In this document: piece by piece, positions 1 through 10,050 of the stretch | How the letters are laid out: the number at the start of each line of letters is the position of its first letter | How positions within the stretch are numbered: the first letter of the stretch is position 1 | Origin: Mycobacterium heckeshornense | GTDB lineage: Bacteria; Actinomycetota; Actinomycetes; Mycobacteriales; Mycobacteriaceae | Assembly: GCF_016592155.1 (NCBI RefSeq) | Contig: NZ_AP024237.1 | Location: 1,798,001-1,862,000, forward strand | DNA length: 64,000 bases | Direction of reading: 5' to 3' | Made by a program: the position numbers and the translations under genes | Notes under the pieces: generated by a model | What the model was told of the DNA's origin: nothing | What the model saw: only the letters and a program-made list of their open reading frames with translations | Database searches by the model: none

Positions 1-1
1 A

Positions 2-352
2 TCCGACGGGCAGAAGGCGATCGCCAAGATCTTCGGCGGCAACGACACCGGTCAGGTCGCCGCGGCACTTTCACGTGCTGGCGCTGGCAATAATGAGTTG
101 TTCCAAAAGCTTTTGCCGATCTTGGCGCCGATCGTACTGGCCTACATCGGCAAGCAACTAGGCGACAAGAAGGGGTCAGAGCCCGCGCGACAGCAGTCGC
201 CTGAAGGCGTACTGGGCGACGTACTCGGCAGCATCCTCGGAGGAGCATCCGGCGGCGGCAACAAGTCGTTGGGCAGCATTTTGGGCAATGCGTTGGGAAG
301 CAAAGCGGGCGATATTTTGGGCGGACTCTTGGGGGGCAAGAACAAAAAATAG
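2..352 (+). CDS. DUF937-family protein, 5' end cut by window edge
   Basis: The reading frame is open from base 2 to the TAG at 350-352, so the true start lies upstream of the window. An internal TTG at 98 could start only a truncated 84-residue product, and the coding-like sequence clearly continues before it. The visible part has the DUF937 pattern: an alanine-rich helix with SRAGA, then LLPILAPIVLAYIGKQL. It is followed by repeated GxxLGxxLGG units and a lysine tail. The family has no established function. No signal peptide can be judged because the N-terminus is missing. Confidence 0.7.
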   Translation, partial: SDGQKAIAKIFGGNDTGQVAAALSRAGAGNNELFQKLLPILAPIVLAYIGKQLGDKKGSEPARQQSPEGVLGDVLGSILGGASGGGNKSLGSILGNALGSKAGDILGGLLGGKNKK

Positions 353-519
353 TGAACACCGCAGCGGCATTCGGTTTTAATCAGTAATTTTCCCGTCGTT
401 TTGATTGCAGTGAGCTGAACTGGCTCCGGCGAAGGCCGATGACAGTAAGCTCAGGCCGTGCGTTGAACATCACGCAGGGTCGATAGTTGGCCCTATGGTG
501 CTGAGGAGATGGGAGTGAC

Positions 520-1122
520 ATGGGAGACACGCTGACTGCGGGCCAGAAACTGGTAAGAGGAGAGTCGCTCACCTCGAGCAACGGGGCCTACACCTTGACA
601 CTGCAAGATGACGGCAACCTGGTCCTGGCGGTGCGCGGCAAGGCGATTTGGGCGACCGGCACCAACGGCCAAGATGTCGTGCGCGCCGAGGTACAACCGG
701 ACGGCAACTTCGTGCTCTACACCGCGGACAAACCCGTGTGGGCCACCAACACCAAGGGCAAGAAGAATCCCAGGCTCGTCCTGCAGGACGACCGCAACCT
801 GGTGCTCTACGCCGACGGCGGGGCAGCATGGTCGACTAAAACGGAAACCGATGCACCGCCACCACCGGCCCCCGAAGAGCCTGCCGCTGCGGCGGCACCC
901 GCCGTTGAAGAACCCGCCCCCGAACCTGAGGCAGCGCCGGCAGAGCCGGCGCCGGCGCCGGAACCCGCCGCCCGGACGTACACCGTCGAATCCGGCGACA
1001 CGCTGTGGGCGATCGCCGAACGGTTCTACGGCGACGGCAGCAAATACCAGGTCATCGCCGACGCCAGCGGCATCTCGAACCCTGACCTGATTCACCCCGG
1101 GCAGGTGCTGACGATCCCCTGA
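520..1122 (+). CDS. Mannose-binding (GNA/B-type) lectin with C-terminal LysM domain
   Basis: A 200-residue protein. Residues 1-108 form a bulb-lectin beta-prism with three QxDxNxVxY-type sites at 29-37 (QDDGNLVLA, final Tyr replaced by Ala), 59-67 (QPDGNFVLY) and 89-97 (QDDRNLVLY). Residues 111-151 are a Pro/Ala/Glu linker and 152-200 a LysM domain (YTVESGDTLWAIAERFYGD). GNA lectins bind mannose and LysM binds N-acetylglucosamine polymers, so it could bridge mannosylated glycans and peptidoglycan. From memory, M. smegmatis has a studied lectin of this architecture. No signal peptide is visible although both ligands are extracytoplasmic. The ATG at 520 follows a GGAG-containing leader. Confidence 0.85.
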   Translation: MGDTLTAGQKLVRGESLTSSNGAYTLTLQDDGNLVLAVRGKAIWATGTNGQDVVRAEVQPDGNFVLYTADKPVWATNTKGKKNPRLVLQDDRNLVLYADGGAAWSTKTETDAPPPPAPEEPAAAAAPAVEEPAPEPEAAPAEPAPAPEPAARTYTVESGDTLWAIAERFYGDGSKYQVIADASGISNPDLIHPGQVLTIP

Positions 1123-1213
1123 GCACTGCACGTTTTGGCGATGTGGCCGCTCGGATCGACAAGATCGGGCCGCCACAGCGGAGCTGCTTGGCCGATCGAG
1201 TAGGCGAGCTTCC

Positions 1214-1219
1214 TAGAAT
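1214..1219 (+). promoter_or_regulatory. -10 box TAGAAT for leaderless valS
   Basis: TAGAAT matches the mycobacterial TANNNT -10. It ends 6 bases before the GTG at 1226, so transcription would start at or next to the start codon. No Shine-Dalgarno sequence precedes the GTG. Confidence 0.6.
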
Positions 1220-1225
1220 TGTGCG

Positions 1226-3886
1226 GTGACCCCCAACCCGAAGCCCGCCGTCAACCCTGCGGCAAAAGCCTTGCCCAAAACGTGGGATCCGGGCGCGGTC
1301 GAACGCGCGATCTACCAGGGCTGGGTGGATGCGGGATATTTCACCGCCGACCCGGCCAGCCCCAAACCGGGGTATTCGATCGTGCTGCCGCCGCCCAACG
1401 TGACCGGCAGCCTGCACATGGGTCACGCGCTCGAGCACACTTTGATGGATGCCCTGACACGGCGCAAGCGCATGCAGGGCTACGAGGTCCTGTGGCTACC
1501 GGGCACGGACCACGCCGGTATTGCCACCCAGAGCGTGGTGGAAAACCAGCTTGCGTTGGAGGGCAAAACCAAACAAGAGCTGGGCCGCGAGCGGTTCATT
1601 GAGACGGTGTGGCAGTGGAAGCGGGACTCCGGCGGCGCGATCGGGGCCCAGATGCGCCGCCTGGGCGACGGAGTGGACTGGAGCCGCGACCGGTTCACCC
1701 TCGACGAGGGCTTGTCGCGGGCAGTGCGCACGATCTTCAAACGGCTCTATGACGCCGGCCTGATTTACCAGGCCGAACGGCTGGTGAACTGGTCACCGGT
1801 GCTCGAGACCGCCATTTCCGACCTCGAGGTCACCTACGAAGACGTCGAAGGCGAGTTGGTGTCGTTCCGATATGGCTCGCTTGACGACTCGGAGCCGTAC
1901 ATCGTTGTCGCCACCACTCGCGTCGAGACAATGCTGGGCGACACCGCGATTGCGGTGCATCCCGACGACGAACGCTATCACCATCTGGTTGGCACCAGCC
2001 TGCCTCACCCCTTCGTCAACCGGATGCTCGTCGTCGTCGCCGACGAGCACGTCGACCCCGAATTCGGAACCGGCGCTGTCAAAGTCACGCCCGCGCACGA
2101 CCCCAACGACTTCGAGATTGGTCTGCGGCATCAATTGCCGATGCCCACCATCATGGATACCAAGGGCAGAATTTCCGGTACTGGAACACAATTCGACGGC
2201 ATGGACCGATTCCAGGCCCGCGTGGCAGTGCGGGAGGCACTCGCGGCACAGGGGCGCATCGTCGAAGAGAAACGCCCATACCTGCACAGCGTCGGGCATT
2301 CTGAGCGCACCGGCGAGCCGATCGAGCCGCGGCTTTCGCTGCAGTGGTGGGTGCGGGTGGAATCGCTGGCTAAGGCTGCTGGTGACGCTGTCCGCAACGG
2401 GAACACCGTGATTCACCCTGCCAGCATGGAGCCTCGGTGGTTCGGCTGGGTTGATGACATGCACGATTGGTGCATTTCACGTCAGCTCTGGTGGGGCCAT
2501 CGTATCCCGATCTGGTATGGACCCAACGGGGAGAAGGTGTGCGTGGGTCCCGACGAGACTCCGCCCGAGGGCTGGGAACAAGACCCCGATGTGTTGGATA
2601 CCTGGTTCTCGTCGGCGTTGTGGCCGTTCTCGACGATGGGCTGGCCGGATCGCACGCCCGAATTAGAAAAGTTCTACCCCACAAGCGTCTTGGTCACCGG
2701 CTACGACATCTTGTTCTTCTGGGTGGCCCGCATGATGATGTTCGGCACCTTCGTCGGTGACGACGACGCCATCACACTCGGCGGTCGTCGTGGACCACAG
2801 GTGCCATTCACCAACGTGTTCTTGCACGGGCTGATCCGCGACGAGTTCGGCCGCAAGATGAGCAAGTCCAAAGGCAACATCATCGATCCGTTGGACTGGC
2901 TGGAACAATTCGGCGCCGACGCATTGCGGTTCGCGCTGGCCCGGGGCGCAAGCCCGGGGGGCGACTTGACCATCAGCACGGACCACGTGCGGGCATCGCG
3001 CAACTTCGGCACCAAGCTGTTCAACGCCACCCGGTTCGCTCTGCTCAACGGCGCCCGGCTAGCTCCGTTGCCCGACGTTGCCGACATGACAGACGCCGAC
3101 CGTTGGATTCTGGGGCGTTTGGAAGAGGTTCGCGCCGAAGTGGATTCGGCCTTCGACAGCTACGAGTTCAGCCGCGCCTGCGAGGCGTTGTACCACTTCA
3201 CCTGGGACGAGTTCTGCGACTGGTACGTCGAGCTTGCCAAGACACAACTTGCCGACGGCGTTTCACATACCACCGCCGTGCTGGCCGCCGTACTCGACAC
3301 GCTGCTGCGGCTGTTGCACCCGGTGATCCCGTTCATCACCGAGGCGTTGTGGCAGACCCTCACCGGTCAGGAATCGCTGGTGATCGCCGACTGGCCGAAG
3401 TCGTCTGGGATTAAGCTGGATCATGTTGCCGCGCAACGGATCGCCGATATGCAGAAGCTGGTAACCGAGGTTCGTCGGTTCCGCAGCGATCAGGGACTGG
3501 CGGACCGGCAGAAGGTACCGGCCCGCCTGTCAGGTGTCGACGGCGATCTGGCCGGTCAAGTGTCCGCGGTGATGTCGCTGGCGTGGTTGACGGCGCCCAG
3601 TCCCCGGTTCAATGCGTCGGTGTCGCTGGAGGTGCGGTTGAGCCGCGGCACCGTTGTCGTCGAACTCGACACGTCCGGTGTCATCGACGTCGCCGCCGAA
3701 CGCCGCCGCCTGGAAAAGGATTTGGCCGCAGCACACAAAGAACTCGAGTCGACGACCGCAAAACTGACCAACCAGGACTTCCTGGCCAAGGCACCCCCCG
3801 CTGTCGTCGAAAAGATCCGGGCCCGCCAGCAACTGGCCCGCGACGAAGCCGACCGGATTACGGCTAGGCTGTCCGGACTGCAATGA
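1226..3886 (+). CDS. valS: Valyl-tRNA synthetase
   Basis: Charges tRNA-Val with valine in the cytoplasm. The 886-residue protein is a class Ia synthetase of normal length. HMGH lies at residues 64-67 (inside [13 protein letters not shown]) and KMSKS at 544-548. The inserted editing domain carries the VTPAHDPND motif, an anticodon-binding domain follows KMSKS, and residues from about 815 form the C-terminal coiled-coil tRNA arm typical of ValRS. The GTG start is favoured by a -10 box 6 bases upstream (leaderless). The stop overlaps folC by four bases (ATGA), the same order as in M. tuberculosis. Confidence 0.97.
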   Translation: MTPNPKPAVNPAAKALPKTWDPGAVERAIYQGWVDAGYFTADPASPKPGYSIVLPPPNVTGSLHMGHALEHTLMDALTRRKRMQGYEVLWLPGTDHAGIATQSVVENQLALEGKTKQELGRERFIETVWQWKRDSGGAIGAQMRRLGDGVDWSRDRFTLDEGLSRAVRTIFKRLYDAGLIYQAERLVNWSPVLETAISDLEVTYEDVEGELVSFRYGSLDDSEPYIVVATTRVETMLGDTAIAVHPDDERYHHLVGTSLPHPFVNRMLVVVADEHVDPEFGTGAVKVTPAHDPNDFEIGLRHQLPMPTIMDTKGRISGTGTQFDGMDRFQARVAVREALAAQGRIVEEKRPYLHSVGHSERTGEPIEPRLSLQWWVRVESLAKAAGDAVRNGNTVIHPASMEPRWFGWVDDMHDWCISRQLWWGHRIPIWYGPNGEKVCVGPDETPPEGWEQDPDVLDTWFSSALWPFSTMGWPDRTPELEKFYPTSVLVTGYDILFFWVARMMMFGTFVGDDDAITLGGRRGPQVPFTNVFLHGLIRDEFGRKMSKSKGNIIDPLDWLEQFGADALRFALARGASPGGDLTISTDHVRASRNFGTKLFNATRFALLNGARLAPLPDVADMTDADRWILGRLEEVRAEVDSAFDSYEFSRACEALYHFTWDEFCDWYVELAKTQLADGVSHTTAVLAAVLDTLLRLLHPVIPFITEALWQTLTGQESLVIADWPKSSGIKLDHVAAQRIADMQKLVTEVRRFRSDQGLADRQKVPARLSGVDGDLAGQVSAVMSLAWLTAPSPRFNASVSLEVRLSRGTVVVELDTSGVIDVAAERRRLEKDLAAAHKELESTTAKLTNQDFLAKAPPAVVEKIRARQQLARDEADRITARLSGLQ

Positions 3887-5298
3887 CCGCCGAGCCTCTC
3901 GGGCGACACTCGCCGGGTCCCGCACCCGACGAGATCGCGGCGCTGTTGCAGGTCGAGCACCTGCTCGATCAGCGCTGGCCGGAAACTCGCATCGAGCCGA
4001 GCCTGACGCGCATCAGTGCGCTGATGGATCTGCTTGGCTCACCCCAACGGGGCTACCCGTCGATCCACATCGCTGGCACCAACGGCAAAACCTCGGTGGC
4101 GCGGATGGTCGATGCACTGCTGCGAGCGCTCCACCGGCGCACCGGTCGCACCACCAGCCCGCACCTTCAGTCCGTGGTGGAGCGCATTGCAATCGACGGC
4201 AAACCGATCAGCCCCGCCGACTATGTCGCTACCTACCGCGATATCGAGCCTTATGTGCAGATGATCGACCAGCAGTCGCAGTCCGGTGGCGGTCCGGCGA
4301 TGAGCAAGTTCGAAGTGCTCACCGCGATGGCGTTCGCCGCATTCGCCGATGCGCCAGTCGATGTCGCGGTGGTGGAAGTCGGTCTGGGCGGTCGGTGGGA
4401 CGCCACCAACGTGATCAACGCACCGGTAGCCGCCATCACTCCGATCAGCATCGACCATGTCGACTACCTCGGCGACGACATCGCGGGCATCGCCGCGGAG
4501 AAAGCAGGGATTATCCGTAAAGCCGACGGTCCCGTGGACACTGTCGCGGTCATCGCCCGCCAGGTGCCGGAGGTTATGGATGTGCTGCTGGCGCAATGCG
4601 CGCGGGCCGACGCGCAGGTGGCGCGCGAGGACTCCGAGTTCGCGGTGCGCGACCGCCGGGTCGCTGTCGGCGGCCAGCTGCTCGATCTGCAGGGCCTCGG
4701 CGGAGTGTACTCCGATGTCTATCTGCCGCTGCACGGCGAACACCAGGCGCACAACGCGGCGGTGGCGCTGGCGGCGGTCGAGGCGTTTTTCGGCGCGGGC
4801 CCGCAGCGCCAGCTCGACGGCGACGCGGTTCGCGCCGGCTTCGCAGCCGTGACCAGCCCCGGCCGGCTGGAGCGCATGCGCAGCACGCCGACGGTATTCA
4901 TCGACGCCGCGCATAACCCGGCGGGGGCGGCCGCGCTTGCGAGGGCGCTGGCCGATGAGTTCAACTTCCGGTTCCTCGTCGGTGTGGTCAGTGTGCTGGC
5001 CGACAAGGACGTCGGTGGCATCCTCGCCGCCTTGGAGCCCGTCTTGGACCGGGTCGTCATTACCCACAACGGATCGCCGCGGGCTCTGGACGTCGAGTCG
5101 CTGGCCTTGGTGGCCGAGCAGCGGTTCGGCCCGGACCGGGTCGTCACCGCTGAGAAGCTGCAAGACGCCGTCGACACCGCGACGGCGATGGTCGACGACG
5201 CCGCGGGTGGGGACGCGTCCGGCACCGGCATCGTCATCACCGGCTCGGTAGTCACCGCCGGCGCCGCGCGCACCTTGTTTGGTCGCGATCCGCAATGA
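3883..5298 (+). CDS. folC: Folylpolyglutamate synthase / dihydrofolate synthase
   Basis: Adds glutamate to dihydropteroate and extends the polyglutamate tail of folates, using ATP. The 471-residue protein has the Mur-ligase-type P-loop AGTNGKTS at residues 64-71. A central domain with [14 protein letters not shown] and a C-terminal ligase domain with DAAHNPAGA follow. The start ATG overlaps the valS stop (ATGA) and the stop overlaps the next small membrane gene, so the three are translationally coupled. Confidence 0.96.
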   Translation: MTAEPLGRHSPGPAPDEIAALLQVEHLLDQRWPETRIEPSLTRISALMDLLGSPQRGYPSIHIAGTNGKTSVARMVDALLRALHRRTGRTTSPHLQSVVERIAIDGKPISPADYVATYRDIEPYVQMIDQQSQSGGGPAMSKFEVLTAMAFAAFADAPVDVAVVEVGLGGRWDATNVINAPVAAITPISIDHVDYLGDDIAGIAAEKAGIIRKADGPVDTVAVIARQVPEVMDVLLAQCARADAQVAREDSEFAVRDRRVAVGGQLLDLQGLGGVYSDVYLPLHGEHQAHNAAVALAAVEAFFGAGPQRQLDGDAVRAGFAAVTSPGRLERMRSTPTVFIDAAHNPAGAAALARALADEFNFRFLVGVVSVLADKDVGGILAALEPVLDRVVITHNGSPRALDVESLALVAEQRFGPDRVVTAEKLQDAVDTATAMVDDAAGGDASGTGIVITGSVVTAGAARTLFGRDPQ

Positions 5299-5700
5299 CC
5301 TCGCGGCCCGGTGGCGAGGTGCCGCCATCGCCAGCCGACCCCTGGAGGGCGTTTCGCGGGGTGATGGCCGGCACGCTGATCTTGGAAGCCGTGGTGGTGT
5401 TGCTGGCGCTGCCGGTGGTCGCCGCGGTCGGGGGGACTGACCGCGGCTTCGCTTGGGTATTTGCTTGGGGTGGCGGCAGCCTTGATCCTGCTGGCCGGGC
5501 TCCAGGGCCGTTCCTGGGCGATATGGGTCGATCTGGCCGCGCAAGCCGTGCCGATTGCCGGATTTGTGCTGTATCCGGGCGTGGGTTTCGTCGGTGTGCT
5601 GTTCGCCTTGGTGTGGGTGCTGATCGCCTATTTGCGCGCCGAGGTGCGGTGGCGGCAGCGGCGGGGTCTGTTGCCGGGTCAGCAGCGGCCGCCGGACTGA
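5295..5700 (+). CDS. Small conserved membrane protein (Rv2446c-like), apparent frameshift
   Basis: Starts by ATGA overlap with folC. The first frame encodes a cytoplasmic N-terminus (DPWRAFRGVMAG) and a first membrane segment ending at AAVGG. The rest of the protein is in the +1 frame: LTAASLGYLLGVAAALILLAGLQ, then a segment ending VLYPGVGFVGVLFALVWVLIAYL and a basic tail. The frames meet at a run of six G at 5430-5435; one fewer G restores a single reading frame of about 134 residues with several membrane helices. The function is unknown; the position after folC matches Rv2446c of M. tuberculosis. Either a sequencing error or a real mutation. Confidence 0.75.
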
Positions 5701-5720
5701 GCTGGCGGATCGGCCGACGG

Positions 5721-5726
5721 TACGCT
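5721..5726 (+). promoter_or_regulatory. -10 box TACGCT for leaderless ndk
   Basis: TACGCT (TANNNT) ends 7 bases before the GTG at 5734, the same arrangement as upstream of comEA in this window. It implies an ndk transcript beginning at the start codon. Confidence 0.55.
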
Positions 5727-5733
5727 GTGCGCC

Positions 5734-6186
5734 GTGACACGCGCCGACGACGATGCAGAGCGAAGCGATGAGGAGGAGCGGCGCACCCTGCTCTTGATCA
5801 AGCCGGACGCCGTCGCCCGTGGGCTCATCGGTGAGATCATCAGCCGCATCGAACGCAAAGGCCTCACCTTCGCCGCGCTTGAGCTCAGAAAGGTCAGCCA
5901 GGACCTGGCTCGCCAGCACTACGCCGAGCACGAGGGCAAAGCCTTCTTCACTCCGTTGCTCGATTTCATCACGTCCGGCACCGTGGTGGCAGCAATTGTT
6001 GAGGGTCCGCGGGCGATCCCGGCGTTGCGGCAGATTGCCGGGGCCACCGACCCGGTCGCGAAGGCGGCTCCGGGCACGATCCGAGGAGACTTCGCGCTGG
6101 AAACGCAGTTCAACCTGGTCCACGGCTCGGATTCGGCGGAATCTGCCCGGCGGGAGATCGCACTGTGGTTTCCCGACCACCGCTAG
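5734..6186 (+). CDS. ndk: Nucleoside diphosphate kinase with repeat-derived N-terminal extension
   Basis: Transfers phosphate from ATP to nucleoside diphosphates through a phosphohistidine. Active-site His130 lies in [13 protein letters not shown] and [12 protein letters not shown] are also present. The protein has 150 residues where mycobacterial Ndk has 136, and the catalytic His is 117 in M. tuberculosis, so there are about 13-14 extra residues at the N-terminus ([17 protein letters not shown]). This extension is encoded by the MIRU-like repeat at 5741-5782, apparently inserted in frame just after the start codon. The GTG start fits a leaderless promoter. An internal start after the repeat is conceivable but no ATG or GTG stands right before RTLLLIKPD. 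Confidence 0.95.
   Translation: MTRADDDAERSDEEERRTLLLIKPDAVARGLIGEIISRIERKGLTFAALELRKVSQDLARQHYAEHEGKAFFTPLLDFITSGTVVAAIVEGPRAIPALRQIAGATDPVAKAAPGTIRGDFALETQFNLVHGSDSAESARREIALWFPDHR
5741..5782 (+). repeat. MIRU-like repeat, copy A
   Basis: 42 bases that match 63111-63152 with one mismatch; 34 bases (5749-5782 and 63119-63152) are identical. A diverged relative lies at 28883-28920. The core ends in GATGAGGAGGAGCGGC. From memory it resembles one end of the mycobacterial interspersed repetitive unit. Here it is fused in frame to the start of ndk. Confidence 0.75.
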
Positions 6187-6471
6187 CGAGCACAGTGGTC
6201 CGTCCCGGGCCAGTCGTGTGGGATACTGGGTGTCGGGTGAACGTCGCCAGATCGGCGTAAGCCCGAATGAAGACCTAGACAAGCGCGACCACCGCCGCTG
6301 CGGCGGTGCGGCGCCGACTGTCGAGCCATCATTCAGCCGGGCGCCGAGTGGGTTCCACGCGAGCCGCTCGGCGCGAGACGATTACAAGCCCGGGAGAAGC
6401 TACCCGGGCACATAGTGAAGCCCTCGCGTGGCCGCGTCGTCATGACGCGCCCGGGGGCTCGAGGAGACTAC
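6187..6471 (+). other. Intergenic region and probable 5' leader of rne
   Basis: 285 bases without a convincing gene. A GATACT -10-like hexamer at 6222-6227 would give a leader of about 240 bases before rne. RNase E genes often have long autoregulated leaders, so a structured leader is plausible, but I identified no defined element. Confidence 0.35.
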
Positions 6472-9257
6472 GTGGTAGACGGTGCACAACCTTCAGACCT
6501 ATCAGGAAATCCGACACAGCACGAGGATCTGCCGGACCGGCTAAGGGTCCACTCGCTGGCACGTGCGCTGGGAACCACCAGCAAGCGTGTCCTCGATGCG
6601 CTGACCGAACTGGACGGGCGGGTGCGCAGCGCGCATTCGACGGTGGACCGAGTCGATGCCGACCGGGTGCGCGATTTGCTGGCCTCCGCACCGGGCGATC
6701 CCGAGCAACCTGAGCCGGCACAGGTCGACGAGCCTGAATCCCGGCTGATGCTCGAGACCACGGTCGAACGCCGGGCGTACATGCCACTGTTCGTTGCGCC
6801 GCAACCAATCGAGGCCGACTCGGACTTCTCCGACAGCGCCGACGACTCCGACGACTTCGACGACGGTGAGCTCGACGAAGAACAGGCCGAGCGTCCCGCC
6901 GGCCGGCGGCGCCGCCGCGGCCGGCGGGCGTGGCCGCGGGCGCGGCGAGCCGGGCGGAGCCGACAGCCGCGGCCCAACCGACGGCGAGGATGACGCGGCC
7001 GAAGTCGAGGCAACCGACTCCGAGGACGCCGACACCGACACCGACGACGCGGGCTCACCGGAGATCGGCACCCGACGCCGTCGCCGGCGTCGCCGCCGCA
7101 GGTCCGGTTCGGGAGACGACGGCGATAACGGCCCCGCACCCGACGACCCACCCAACACCGTGGTCCACGAGCGCGTGCCACGCACCACACTCGACAAAGC
7201 CGAAACCGACGATGCCGATCCGGCGGCCACCGAAATCCAGGGCATCGACGGCTCGACCCGGCTCGAGGCCAAGCGGCAGCGCCGCCGTGACGGTCGCGAT
7301 GCCGGCCGCCGTCGCCCACCGGTGTTGAGCGAAGCCGAGTTCCTGGCCCGCCGCGAAGCGGTCGAGCGGGTCATGGTGGTGCGCGACAAGATCCGCACCG
7401 AGCCCCCGAACCCGGGCAGCCGCTACACCCAGATCGCGGTGCTCGAAGACGGTATCGTTGTCGAGCACTTTGTCACCTCGGCGGCTTCGGCGTCGCTGGT
7501 CGGCAACATCTACCTGGGCATCGTGCAGAATGTGCTGCCCTCGATGGAGGCGGCGTTCGTTGACATCGGCCGCGGCCGCAATGGTGTGCTCTACGCCGGT
7601 GAAGTGAACTGGGAGGCCGCCGGTTTGGGCGGGGCCAACCGGAAGATCGAGCAGGCCCTCAAACCGGGCGACTATGTTGTCGTGCAGGTCAGCAAGGACC
7701 CGGTGGGCCACAAAGGCGCCCGGCTGACCACCCAGGTGTCGTTGGCTGGCCGCTACCTGGTGTATGTGCCGGGCGCGTCGTCGACCGGGATCAGCCGCAA
7801 GTTGCCCGACACCGAGCGTCAGCGGCTCAAGGAAATCCTGCGCCAGGTCGTGCCGCCCGACGCGGGGGTGATCATCCGCACCGCCTCGGAGGGCGTCAAA
7901 GAAGAGGACATCCGCGCCGACGTCAACCGGCTGCAGGAGCGGTGGGCACAGATCGAGGCGAAGGCCGCGGAGATCAAAGAAAAAGCCGCCGGCGCGGCAG
8001 TGGCCCTCTACGAAGAACCTGACGTACTGGTCAAGGTCATCCGCGACTTGTTCAACGAGGACTTTGCCGAACTGATCGTCTCCGGCGACGAAGCCTGGAA
8101 CACGATCACTGAATACGTGAATTCGGTTGCGCCCGAACTACTTCCGAAGCTGACAAAGTACGAGCCCCCCGGTAATGACGGGCCGGACGTTTTCGCGGTG
8201 CACCGCATCGACGAGCAGCTGGCCAAGGCGATGGACCGCAAGGTGTGGTTGCCGTCAGGCGGCACGCTGGTGATTGACCGGACCGAGGCGATGACGGTCA
8301 TCGACGTCAACACCGGCAAGTTCACCGGATCGGGCGGCAACCTCGAGCAGACCGTCACCAAGAACAACCTCGAGGCGGCCGAGGAGATCGTGCGCCAGCT
8401 AAGGCTGCGCGACATCGGCGGCATCGTGGTGATCGACTTCATCGACATGGTGCTGGAGTCCAACCGCGACCTGGTGTTGCGGCGGCTGACCGAGGCGCTG
8501 GCCCGTGACCGCACCCGCCACCAGGTCTCCGAAGTGACCTCGCTGGGCCTGGTGCAGCTGACCCGCAAGCGGCTGGGCACCGGTCTGATCGAGGCGTTTT
8601 CGACCCCATGCCCCAGCTGCGGCGGCCGCGGCCTCGTGCTGCACACCGACCCCGTCGACTCGACCCAGGCCAGCGGGCGCAAGTCCGAGGCGGGCGGCCG
8701 CCGCGGCAGGCGGCCCCGCAAGAGTCGCGCCGACGACTCGCTGGTCACCAAGCTGCCTGACCACGCCCCCGGTGAGCATCCGATGTTCAAGGCGATGGCC
8801 GCTGCCAATGGCCGCCAGGACGGCCAACCCGGCGAGTCAGGCGACGAGCAGCTTGTGCGTGGCGGCGTCGACCGCGGCGGCGAAGCGCAATCGCCGGCGC
8901 GGCTCGAAGAGCAGGTCGCGCGCGAGGTTGCCGAGGAGGATCTGCTCGACACCGACGACGAGGACTTCGAAGACACCGAGGAAGACGACGAGGTCGACCT
9001 TGACGAAGAGGAAGATCTCGGCGACGACGACGACCTCGACCTCGATGACGACCTCGATGTTGTGGACGGCTCCGACGAGGACGACGACACCGAGGAAGCC
9101 CTCGACGAGGCTGACGATTCGGTTGGTGACGCCGCAAAGACCGCGGCACACAGCGCCGGTGGTTCCCCGCCCGGCCATCACCGTGACCACGTCTGCGGGC
9201 CCACGCCGGCGTCGCGCCGCGGCCCGGCCGGCCGGCCCACCCATCCGCGGGGACTAA
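6472..9257 (+). CDS. rne: Ribonuclease E/G, two apparent frameshifts
   Basis: Endoribonuclease for mRNA decay and rRNA processing. GTG start at 6472 with an AGGAG 7 bases upstream. Frame 1 encodes a DNA/RNA-binding-like N-terminus (LPDRLRVHSLARALGTT) and an acidic stretch, to about 6925. An extra base in GGG at 6926-6928 moves the frame, and the arginine-rich region, S1 domain, RNase E/G catalytic core (VIDVNTGKF; VVIDFIDM) and zinc-link CPSCGGRG follow in frame 2. Near 9120-9160 a second extra base moves the frame again, giving the conserved-looking tail PRRRRAAARPAGPP and the TAA at 9255-9257. RNase E is essential in mycobacteria, so sequence errors are the likeliest explanation. Confidence 0.9.
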
Positions 9258-9266
9258 CCGGGCAGT

Positions 9267-9296
9267 TTGATCCTGTAGTCGCTGGTCACGTACACT
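9267..9296 (+). promoter_or_regulatory. Promoter of rplU-rpmA-obg-proB
   Basis: TTGATC at 9267-9272 and TACACT at 9291-9296, with an 18-base spacer, directly after the rne stop. Both boxes resemble SigA-type mycobacterial promoters. This gives rplU a leader of about 90 bases. Confidence 0.5.
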
Positions 9297-9307
9297 AGAG
9301 CGGTTGT

Positions 9308-9326
9308 CGCCAGGGCCTGCCTGGCG
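9308..9326 (+). promoter_or_regulatory. Hairpin in the rplU leader
   Basis: CGCCAGG (9308-9314) and CCTGGCG (9320-9326) form a perfect 7-bp stem with a 5-base loop near the predicted 5' end of the rplU mRNA. It could be an autoregulatory r-protein leader element or an mRNA-stabilising hairpin. No U-run follows, so it is not a classical terminator. Confidence 0.35.
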
Positions 9327-9392
9327 CTCCTTGGATCCGCTTCGCGTAGCCCTTGGTAACGCGCGCCCCGAAGAAGAAGGTAGAGACCAACG

Positions 9393-9705
9393 ATGGCGAC
9401 CTACGCAATCGTCAAGACCGGTGGCAAGCAGTACAAGGTCGCCGAGGGAGACGTGCTCAAGGTTGAAAAACTCGACTTCGAGCCGGGCGCCAAGGTCACG
9501 CTGCCCGTCGCGCTGGTGGTCGACGGCGCGAAAGTCACCACCGATGCCGCCGCGCTGGCCAAGATGGCGGTAACCGGCGAGGTGCTCGAGCACACCAAGC
9601 GGCCCAAAGATCCGTATCCACAAGTTCAAGAACAAGACCGGCTACCACAAGCGGCAGGGCCACCGGCAGCCGCTGACGGTGCTGCGGGTCACCGGAATCA
9701 AGTAG
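9393..9705 (+). CDS. rplU: 50S ribosomal protein L21, apparent frameshift
   Basis: Large-subunit ribosomal protein. ATG at 9393 after an AGAAGAAGG leader. [16 protein letters not shown] and the rest of the N-terminal part are in frame up to about residue 71. The AAA at 9606-9608 has one A too many: deleting it gives [18 protein letters not shown] and the TAG at 9703-9705, a normal L21 of about 103 residues. As read, the frame runs through into rpmA and would give an artificial L21-L27 fusion. Confidence 0.93.
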
Positions 9706-9719
9706 CGGAGGCGACCGAC

Positions 9720-9986
9720 ATGGCACACAAAAAGGGTGCGTCCAGCTCGCGCAACGGCCGTGATTCCGCTGCCCAGCGGCTAGGTGTCAAGCGGTTCGGC
9801 GGGCAAGTTGTCAAGGCCGGTGAAATCCTGGTGCGCCAGCGTGGCACCAAATTCCACCCCGGGATCAACGTCGGCCGCGGCGGCGACGACACGCTGTTCG
9901 CCAGGGCGGCCGGGGCGGTGCAGTTCGGCGTCAAGCGGGGACGCAAGACCGTCAGCGTTGTGCCCGCCGGCCCTACGGCGGACTGA
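9720..9986 (+). CDS. rpmA: 50S ribosomal protein L27
   Basis: 88 residues starting [16 protein letters not shown], the standard L27 N-terminus that reaches toward the peptidyl-transferase centre. [21 protein letters not shown] and [16 protein letters not shown] follow. It lies 14 bases after the L21 stop, with a GGAGGCGACC ribosome-binding region. It is in the same frame as the shifted L21 reading, which creates an apparent but false fusion. Confidence 0.96.
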   Translation: MAHKKGASSSRNGRDSAAQRLGVKRFGGQVVKAGEILVRQRGTKFHPGINVGRGGDDTLFARAAGAVQFGVKRGRKTVSVVPAGPTAD

Positions 9987-10050
9987 GCCGCGCGAATGTG
10001 ACGCGGCGGGCCGCTTGGCCCTGGCGTTGCGTTCGAAGGAGTGATCCCCG

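Noticed and set aside
5301..5771. Unshifted 158-codon frame of the small membrane gene
   Set aside because: After the G-run it turns into Arg/Ala-rich sequence without membrane helices, while the other frame continues the membrane protein.
4039..6282. A 747-codon open frame on the minus strand across folC and ndk
   Set aside because: It is the mirror of folC, the small membrane gene and ndk, all clearly coding on the plus strand. High GC keeps the antisense frame open, and its protein is Arg/Gly/His-rich without any family pattern.
8008..9090. Serine-rich minus-strand frame inside rne
   Set aside because: It is the complement of the acidic and catalytic parts of rne; the Ser runs mirror Asp/Glu codons.
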